Shown here piece after piece: positions 59,177 to 64,000 of a stretch of 64,000 nucleotides of DNA; position 1 is the stretch's first letter, and the number at the start of each line of letters is the position of its first letter. The stretch is from Dactylosporangium aurantiacum. GTDB lineage: Bacteria > Actinomycetota > Actinomycetes > Mycobacteriales > Micromonosporaceae. The DNA is taken from assembly GCF_000716715.1 (NCBI RefSeq), contig NZ_JNYJ01000001.1, positions 372,001-436,000 on the forward strand, written 5' to 3'. The notes under the pieces are model-generated. The model saw nothing but the letters and a program-made list of their open reading frames with translations, had not been told where the DNA came from and did no database searches. A program made the translations under genes and the position numbers.

Positions 59177-60550
59177 TCAGGTGGCGGGAACCAGGGCCGG
59201 CACCGGCGGTCGCAGCCGCAGATACAGCACCCCACCGACCGTGCCGAAGATGGCGGCCACGACCGCCTCAGGGTAACCGGGCGCCCCGAACGGCAGCAAA
59301 AACATCGCGACGCCGACCGACAGCCGTACCGCGGCCGAGGGCTGGCGGTGCAGGCCCGCGGCGAGCGGGACGATCGGCCACAGCAGATACCACGGATGCA
59401 CGACCGGGCCGCACAGGACGATCGCGGTCAAAGCGAGCCCCAGCCCGGCGAGCGGGTTCGGGGCGCGCAGCAGCGCCCAACCGGCCAGCGCGCAGCCGAG
59501 CGCGGCGCCGGCGAGCCGGATGACCGCCATCGCGTCGGGGTGGCCGGCCACGGCGAGCAGCATGCCGGCGTCGGTGCTCAGGGACAGGCCGTTGCGCACC
59601 GTGGTCGGGGTGTGCAGGGCGGCGATCCAGCCCAGGCCGAGCCCCGACGCCGCCTGCAGCACCAGGAACGTGAGGGCGGCGCCGGCGAGGGTGCGGATCA
59701 CGGCGCCGGTACGGCCACGCGACAGCGCGACGACCGTGACCAGGGCGAGGACGGCGGGTGCCTTGACCAGCGCGGCGGCCGTGACGAGGGCGGCGCCGAG
59801 CAGCGGGCGGTGGCGGGCGGCGGCGAGCAGGCCCGCGGCGAGCAGGCCGACCATGAGGGCGTCGTTGTGGGCGCCGGCGACGAGGTGCAGCAGGAGCAGC
59901 GGGTTGAGCGCGCCGAACCACAGGGCCCGCTGCGCGGGCACGCCGAAGCGGGCGGCGAGGCCCGGCAGGCAGGCGACGATCAGCGCGACGCCGGTGAGGG
60001 CGACGAGCCGCATCGCCAGGACGCCGGCGACGGTGTGCTCGCCGGTGACGGCGAGGATCGCCGACGCGCAGCGCAGGAACACGGGACCGTACGGCGCGGG
60101 GGTGTCCTGCCAGATCGCCGGCACGTCCAGCGCGAGCGGGCCGCCGAGCGCGGACGGGCCCCAGCGGTACGCGTCGAGGCCGCGGCCGACCATGGCGCCC
60201 TGGGCGAGGTAGCTGTACACGTCGCGGCTGAACATGGGGGCGGTGAGGGCGAGCGGCGCGGCCCACCACAGCAGGGTCCGGATCAGGTCGGCCGGGCGTT
60301 GCGTGTCGGCGGTGGCGCGCATCCGCAGCCAGGCGCCGCACAGCAGGGCGAGGCCGAAGTACGTGCCGGCGACACCGGCGAGGGGGAAGGCGCGCAGCTC
60401 GCGGATCAGCGGCCAGTGCTCGAACGGGTCGCGTTGCGGCAGCGCGCCCGCGGCGGCGCCACCCACCGCGATCGCGACGGAACCCGCGAAGCCCAGGGTA
60501 CGGTTGACGATGTCGGGTCTTCCCACCCCGGCACACTGGCTGAGTCTCAT
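59177..60550 (-). CDS. mptB: Polyprenyl-phosphomannose-dependent alpha-1,6-mannosyltransferase (MptB-like)
   Basis: About 457 residues, GT-C membrane enzyme with some 11-13 helices. Motifs SRDVYSYLAQGAM and DTPAPYGPVF in early outer loops are characteristic of MptA/MptB enzymes that build the mannan core of lipomannan in actinobacteria. ATG 60550 chosen; GTG 60526 is in frame and neither has a good ribosome site. Sits where pepQ is found in mycobacteria, facing the repeat region. Confidence 0.85.
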   Translation of the reverse strand: MRLSQCAGVGRPDIVNRTLGFAGSVAIAVGGAAAGALPQRDPFEHWPLIRELRAFPLAGVAGTYFGLALLCGAWLRMRATADTQRPADLIRTLLWWAAPLALTAPMFSRDVYSYLAQGAMVGRGLDAYRWGPSALGGPLALDVPAIWQDTPAPYGPVFLRCASAILAVTGEHTVAGVLAMRLVALTGVALIVACLPGLAARFGVPAQRALWFGALNPLLLLHLVAGAHNDALMVGLLAAGLLAAARHRPLLGAALVTAAALVKAPAVLALVTVVALSRGRTGAVIRTLAGAALTFLVLQAASGLGLGWIAALHTPTTVRNGLSLSTDAGMLLAVAGHPDAMAVIRLAGAALGCALAGWALLRAPNPLAGLGLALTAIVLCGPVVHPWYLLWPIVPLAAGLHRQPSAAVRLSVGVAMFLLPFGAPGYPEAVVAAIFGTVGGVLYLRLRPPVPALVPAT

Positions 60551-60594
60551 GTCCGCGTGGCCAATGCGACATGAACGGGTGCCTGCCCGACCGG

Positions 60595-60600
60595 TACACT
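60595..60600 (+). promoter_or_regulatory. Candidate -10 box of efp
   Basis: TACACT 64 bp before the efp ATG, in the divergent mptB-efp spacer. No convincing -35 at 16-18 bp. Confidence 0.35.
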
Positions 60601-60664
60601 GCTTCGGGCCTTTCCGCCGGCACGATGCCGCACGGACCAACCGACGAAAGTGACGTCTATCCAC

Positions 60665-61222
60665 ATGGCAACCACGAACGACCTGAAGAACGGCCTGGTG
60701 CTCAACCTCGACGGCGATCTGTGGACCGTTGTTGAGTTCCAGCATGTCAAGCCGGGCAAGGGCGGCGCGTTCGTGCGGACCACCCTGAAGAACGTGCTCT
60801 CCGGCAAGGTGGTCGACCGCACGTTCAACGCCGGCACGAAGGTCGATACCGCCACCGTCGACAAGCGCACGATGCAGTACCTCTACATCGACGGCGAAGA
60901 CTACGTGTTCATGGACCTGCAGTCGTACGAGCAGATCTCGGTCCCCGCCGGCACCGTCGGTGAGAACACGAAGTTCCTGCTGCCGGAGGCCGAGGTGACG
61001 GTGGCGACGCACGAGGGTGTGCCGCTGTACGTCGAGCTGCCCACGTCGGTGGTCCTCGAGGTCACGTACACCGAGCCGGGTCTGCAGGGTGACCGCTCCA
61101 CCGGCGGCACGAAGCCGGCGACCGTCGAGACGGGCGCCACGGTCAACGTGCCGCTGTTCATCTCCACCGGCGAGAAGATCAAGGTCGACACCCGCGACAG
61201 CCGTTACCTCGGCCGGGCCTGA
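60665..61222 (+). CDS. efp: Elongation factor P
   Basis: Relieves ribosome stalling at proline runs; 185 residues, three OB-like domains. The tip loop is KPGKGGAF with Lys32 at the P-site-reaching position. Many actinobacterial EF-Ps are described with a PGKGP loop; here the last Pro is Gly. ATG 60665 gives the family N-terminus; GTG 60650 is in frame. Confidence 0.97.
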   Translation: MATTNDLKNGLVLNLDGDLWTVVEFQHVKPGKGGAFVRTTLKNVLSGKVVDRTFNAGTKVDTATVDKRTMQYLYIDGEDYVFMDLQSYEQISVPAGTVGENTKFLLPEAEVTVATHEGVPLYVELPTSVVLEVTYTEPGLQGDRSTGGTKPATVETGATVNVPLFISTGEKIKVDTRDSRYLGRA

Positions 61223-61224
61223 CC

Positions 61225-61680
61225 GTGTCCTTCTCTGGGGGCTCCTTCCTCGGGGGCGACGTCACCGCGCAGATGACCGCGCGGCGCAAGGCCCGCAAGC
61301 GTGCCCTCGACGTGCTCTACCAGGCCGACCTGCGCGGTGAGCCGCGCGGGTCGGTCCTGACGGCCTACGTGGCGAACCTCGAGGAGCCGAAGCCCAGCTA
61401 CCTGCCCTACACGGTGCAGCTGGTCGAGGGTGTCGAGAGCCACGCCGTGCGCATCGACGAGCTGCTGGCCAGCTACGCCGAGGGGTGGACGCTGGAGCGG
61501 ATGCCGGTGGTCGACCGGAATCTGGCTCGCATCGCGGTGTACGAGCTGCTGTACAACGACGAGATCGACAACCCGGTCGCGATCACGGAGGCGGTCGAGC
61601 TGGCGGAGACGCTGTCGACCGACGACTCGCCCCGGTTCCTCAACGGCATCCTCGGCCGGATCGCCGACTACGCCACGTAG
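61225..61680 (+). CDS. nusB: Transcription antitermination protein NusB
   Basis: Up to 151 residues; binds boxA RNA with S10 for rRNA transcription. All-helical fold with RRKARKRALDVLYQAD and a conserved C-terminal DDSPRFLNGILGRIAD. GTG 61225 starts 2 bp after efp; ATG 61273 gives the more typical start MTARRKARKRA. No good ribosome site decides between them. Confidence 0.95.
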   Translation: MSFSGGSFLGGDVTAQMTARRKARKRALDVLYQADLRGEPRGSVLTAYVANLEEPKPSYLPYTVQLVEGVESHAVRIDELLASYAEGWTLERMPVVDRNLARIAVYELLYNDEIDNPVAITEAVELAETLSTDDSPRFLNGILGRIADYAT

Positions 61681-61691
61681 CCCACACGGGT

Positions 61692-62636
61692 GTGAGCTGG
61701 ACCAACGCCGAGCGTGATCCGCCGTCGCCGGACGCGGATCCGCTCGAGCACCTGCTCTTCCGCCAGCACCACGTCATCTCCCGCCGCCAGGCCCTGCGCC
61801 ACCTGACCCGGCACGCGCTCGACCATCGGGTCCGGTCAGGCCGTTGGCAGCAGCCGGTGCGTTCGTTGTACGTGGCGATGACCGGCCCGATCGGGGTACC
61901 GCAGCGGCGCTGGATGGGCGTGCTGGGCAGCCGCGGGCCGCTGGCGGCGTTCAGCGCGCTCGAGGCGCTCGGCCTCAAGGGCTATGCGAAGCGTTACACC
62001 GAGGTGCTGATCACAGCCGAACGCAGAGTCAGGACCGCGCTGCCGGAAACGGTGATCAGGCGCACGGCGGTGCTGACCCGGGAGGATGTGCTGCTGCGGG
62101 GGCTGCCCCCGGCCACGGTGGCGGCCCGGTCGCTGGTGGACGCGGCGCAGTGGGCCGGTGACGACGCGGAGGCGACGGCCGTGGTCGCGGCGGCGTTCCA
62201 GCAGCGGCTGGTCGCGGGTGACGAGGTGCTCGATGTGCTCGGCCGGCTGCAGGGCGTGCGGCGTGAGGCGCTGATCCGGCAGGCCGTGCATGACGCCCGC
62301 GGCGGCTCCCACTCGATCTCCGAGGTGCAGTTCCTGCGGCTGTGTCGGCGTAACGGGCTGCCCGAGCCGAGCCGGCAGGTGGTGCGCACGGACGCCCGGG
62401 GGCGTCGGCGCTACCGGGACGCGCTGTTCGAGGAGTGGGGGATCCACGTCGAGGTCGACGGTGCGCAGCACATGGAGGTCCGGGCCTGGGCCGCTGACAT
62501 GACCCAACACAATGAGATCGCGATCTCAGGTGGCCGGTTGCTGCGGTTCACCGCGTGGCAGCTCCGTCGCGACCCGGCCACCGTCGTACGGCAGCTGCGG
62601 GCGGCACTGTGGGCGGCGGGCTGGCGTCCCGGTTGA
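61692..62636 (+). CDS. AbiEi-like antitoxin-domain / DUF559 nuclease-fold protein
   Basis: About 314 residues. The N-terminal half (LLFRQHHVISRRQALRHL, RSGRWQQPVRSLYVA) resembles the winged-helix AbiEi antitoxin N-domain. The C-terminal 100 residues match DUF559, a Vsr-like PD-(D/E)xK fold, with an early Glu in SISEVQF, YRDALFEEWGIHVEVDG and RLLRFTAWQL. Such fusions are common in actinobacteria and of unproven function; no AbiEii-type toxin lies next to it. GTG 61692 chosen, weak ribosome site. Confidence 0.8.
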   Translation: MSWTNAERDPPSPDADPLEHLLFRQHHVISRRQALRHLTRHALDHRVRSGRWQQPVRSLYVAMTGPIGVPQRRWMGVLGSRGPLAAFSALEALGLKGYAKRYTEVLITAERRVRTALPETVIRRTAVLTREDVLLRGLPPATVAARSLVDAAQWAGDDAEATAVVAAAFQQRLVAGDEVLDVLGRLQGVRREALIRQAVHDARGGSHSISEVQFLRLCRRNGLPEPSRQVVRTDARGRRRYRDALFEEWGIHVEVDGAQHMEVRAWAADMTQHNEIAISGGRLLRFTAWQLRRDPATVVRQLRAALWAAGWRPG

Positions 62637-62685
62637 CCTTGGACGATCGTGCCGGTCCTGACCGGTCAAAGTGTCCAAGGTCAAC
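62632..62685 (+). terminator. 13-bp hairpin at the end of the DUF559 gene
   Basis: Arms 62632-62644 and 62673-62685 are perfectly complementary; the 28-nt loop holds a smaller CCGGT/ACCGG hairpin. The left arm contains the stop codon. A second stronger hairpin follows after 5 bp. Confidence 0.6.
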
Positions 62686-62690
62686 TCGAG

Positions 62691-62733
62691 GTCCGGAAAA
62701 AGGGGGCCGCGCAGCGGCCCCCTTCTTCCGGAC
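62691..62733. terminator. Strong bidirectional terminator between DUF559 gene and bldD
   Basis: 20-bp stem with one mismatch (62691-62710 with 62714-62733, loop GCA). Plus-strand reading gives CTTCTT after the GC stem; minus-strand reading gives TTTTT, so it can stop transcripts from both convergent genes. Confidence 0.88.
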
Positions 62734-62735
62734 GG

Positions 62736-63224
62736 TCAGGACTGGAACAGGCTGCGCGGGTCGGTGACCAGCACGCCGTGCTCGTTGAGCCGCTCGACCA
62801 GGCCCGACGGCGAGGCGTCGTAGACGATGGCGAGGGCGCGCAGGTCGTCGGCCCGGATGGACAGGACCCGGCCGTTGTAGTCGCCACGCTGCTGCTGGAT
62901 GGCCCGGGCGTAACGGGCCACGTAGGCGAGGTCCTCGGCGCCGGCGTCGTACAGCCGCTCCAGGTCCAGGACGATCTTGTTGGTGGGCTCGTGCCGGACG
63001 CCGCTGCCCTCCGGCAGCAGCTCGGCGACGGGGACGCGGTAGAACTCGGCCAGCTCGGCCAGGCGGGACACCGTGACGGCCCGGTCGCCCCGCTCGTACG
63101 AACCGACGACGACGGCCTTCCAACGCCCTGCCGACTTCTCCTCGACACCCTGCAGAGACAGCCCCTGCTGCTGTCGGATGGAGCGCAGGCGAGCACCAAG
63201 AGACTTGGCGTACTCAGACGGCAT
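62736..63224 (-). CDS. bldD: Developmental master regulator BldD
   Basis: About 162 residues, very close to Streptomyces BldD over the N-terminal HTH (MPSEYAKSLGARLRSIRQQQ, then GRWKAVVVGSYERGDRAV). The C-terminal c-di-GMP site RxD-x8-RxxD is kept: R113-G-D115 and R124-A-D-D127 (RQDD in Streptomyces). Represses sporulation genes when bound to c-di-GMP. ATG 63224 has GGGAG 7 bp upstream; the longer frame to 63242 lacks one. Confidence 0.96.
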   Translation of the reverse strand: MPSEYAKSLGARLRSIRQQQGLSLQGVEEKSAGRWKAVVVGSYERGDRAVTVSRLAELAEFYRVPVAELLPEGSGVRHEPTNKIVLDLERLYDAGAEDLAYVARYARAIQQQRGDYNGRVLSIRADDLRALAIVYDASPSGLVERLNEHGVLVTDPRSLFQS

Positions 63225-63328
63225 ACGGACACTCCCAGTCACTGGCCTGAGGGGTTTCCCCAGCGATCGCTACGGAGCGTGACCGTAACTGGCGGAAGAC
63301 GCGTGGTCAAGTGGTCGAGACCCATCCG

Positions 63329-63356
63329 TTGCCCAGGTCAGGGCGGTTGTTAGGGT
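63329..63356 (+). promoter_or_regulatory. Promoter of the pyr operon
   Basis: TTGCCC (63329-63334), 16-bp spacer, TAGGGT (63351-63356): the best -35/-10 pair in the window. Start of transcription is expected near 63362, giving a leader of about 53 nt. Confidence 0.7.
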
Positions 63357-63382
63357 GGTTGGCGTTCGACGTCCTTTAACGA

Positions 63383-63400
63383 CCCGTCCGGTGAGGCGGG
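63383..63400 (+). promoter_or_regulatory. PyrR-binding loop in the pyrR leader RNA
   Basis: CCCG-T-CC-GGTGA-GG-CGGG folds into a short stem with a bulged U and a GGUGA loop, the form bound by PyrR (TCC...GAGG core). The ribosome site AAGGAGG (63402-63408) begins 2 nt after it, so UMP-bound PyrR could block translation of its own operon, as reported for mycobacteria. Confidence 0.75.
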
Positions 63401-63414
63401 GAAGGAGGTCTGGT

Positions 63415-63984
63415 TTGTCGTCCCCGACAACCGGCGCTGAGCTGGGCAAAACCATCCTAACGGCGGCAGATGTCGCCCGGGTGGTGGACCGGATTGCCCA
63501 TCAGATTCTGGAAAAGACGTCCGGCGCGGCCGAAACGGTGCTGCTGGGCATACCTACCCGGGGCGTACCCCTGGCGCGCCGGCTGGCCGCGCGGATCGCC
63601 ACGTTCGAGGGCGTGACCATTCCCGTGGGTGTGTTGGACATCACGCTCTACCGGGATGACCTCCGCCTGCAGGCGACGCGTGCGCTGGGTCACACGGAGG
63701 TGCCGCCGGGCGGCCTCGACGGGCGGCGGGTGATCCTCGTCGACGACGTGCTGTTCTCGGGCCGGACCGTGCGCGCGGCGCTCGACGCGCTCAAGGACCT
63801 CGGCCGGCCGCGGATGGTGCAGCTGGCGGTCCTTGTCGACCGGGGGCACCGGGAGCTGCCGATCCGGGCCGACTACGTCGGCAAGAACATCCCGACGTCG
63901 ATCGAGGAGAGCGTCCGGGTCTTCACCGCCGAGCACGACGGCGAGGACGCCGTGATGATCGTGAACAAGGGCGGGGTGAAATGA
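63415..63984 (+). CDS. pyrR: Pyrimidine operon regulator / uracil phosphoribosyltransferase PyrR
   Basis: 189 residues. PRPP motif [14 protein letters not shown] and family segments [14 protein letters not shown] and LYRDDL are present. TTG 63415 with AAGGAGG at 6 bp spacing decides the start. Overlaps pyrB by 4 bp (ATGA). Regulates de novo UMP synthesis by binding leader RNA. Confidence 0.96.
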   Translation: MSSPTTGAELGKTILTAADVARVVDRIAHQILEKTSGAAETVLLGIPTRGVPLARRLAARIATFEGVTIPVGVLDITLYRDDLRLQATRALGHTEVPPGGLDGRRVILVDDVLFSGRTVRAALDALKDLGRPRMVQLAVLVDRGHRELPIRADYVGKNIPTSIEESVRVFTAEHDGEDAVMIVNKGGVK

Positions 63985-64000
63985 TCAAGCATCTGCTCAG
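63981..64000 (+). CDS. pyrB: Start of aspartate carbamoyltransferase gene (cut by window)
   Basis: Only six codons (MIKHLL) are inside the window. They match the usual N-terminus of actinobacterial PyrB, and the gene overlaps pyrR in the standard pyrR-pyrB order. Confidence 0.7.

Noticed and set aside
63225..63328. BldD autoregulatory box upstream of bldD
   Set aside because: Only half-site-like AGTGAC and GTTAC fragments are visible; they do not match the published palindrome well.

Overview
The window is a high-GC actinobacterial chromosome segment. GTG and TTG starts are common and genes are often joined by 4-bp ATGA/GTGA overlaps. The conserved order ruvCAB-yajC-secDF-apt-rel, then hisS-aspS-rarA-alaS-ruvX-mltG-aroECKB-efp-nusB and bldD/pyrR-pyrB, together with a clear BldD, indicates a sporulating or filamentous actinomycete. 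I think Micromonosporaceae-like is most likely; this is inference from gene content and no rRNA is present.

Positions 1-25200 look accessory. A leftward operon (4118 to beyond 1) holds a NarL-type response regulator, its kinase, a ferredoxin-ferredoxin reductase fusion and a cytochrome P450 cut by the window edge. A rightward surface-glycan block (4266-12140) holds a GtrA flippase, a processive GT2, a GT39-type transferase, a membrane-anchored Ig-repeat protein, a second kinase/regulator pair and a GH5 glycosidase. An alpha/beta hydrolase follows. Two complete five-gene branched-chain-amino-acid-type ABC importers lie back to back in different gene orders (13233-18032 and 18243-22789). Then come a DHA2-type drug exporter with its TetR repressor and two palindromic operators, a GAF/PucR-type regulator, and a 3-hydroxybutyrate dehydrogenase-like SDR.

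Positions 28000-37140 are core: a Holliday-junction operon behind a LexA box, the Sec accessory genes (SecD carries a Ser/Ala-rich insert), adenine salvage, and bifunctional ppGpp synthetase/hydrolase. A decayed IS110-family transposase tail lies after rel. Next are two tandem membrane-anchored cyclophilins on the minus strand, a metallo-beta-lactamase-fold hydrolase, two tRNA synthetases, an epimerase, and rarA. rarA overlaps a 1103-residue protein built from five different tandem-repeat blocks, one transmembrane helix and a cysteine-containing outer domain. The DUF948 and DUF6167-like proteins, alaS, ruvX, mltG and four shikimate genes follow.

Between aroB and efp there is an unusual 1.06-kb non-coding region holding several unrelated short tandem-repeat families, then an MptB-like mannosyltransferase. 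In mycobacteria this position holds aroQ and pepQ. The window closes with efp, nusB, an AbiEi/DUF559-type protein, bldD facing a strong double hairpin, and pyrR-pyrB behind a PyrR-binding-loop-like RNA element.

The most interesting unexplained items are the five-block repeat protein (45893-49204), the repeat-dense aroB-mptB spacer (58121-59176), a 17-bp element shared by three promoters (13122, 18099, 27940) that could define a small regulon, and local rare-codon patches in hisS and rarA. I found no CRISPR array, rRNA or tRNA, and no intact insertion sequence.
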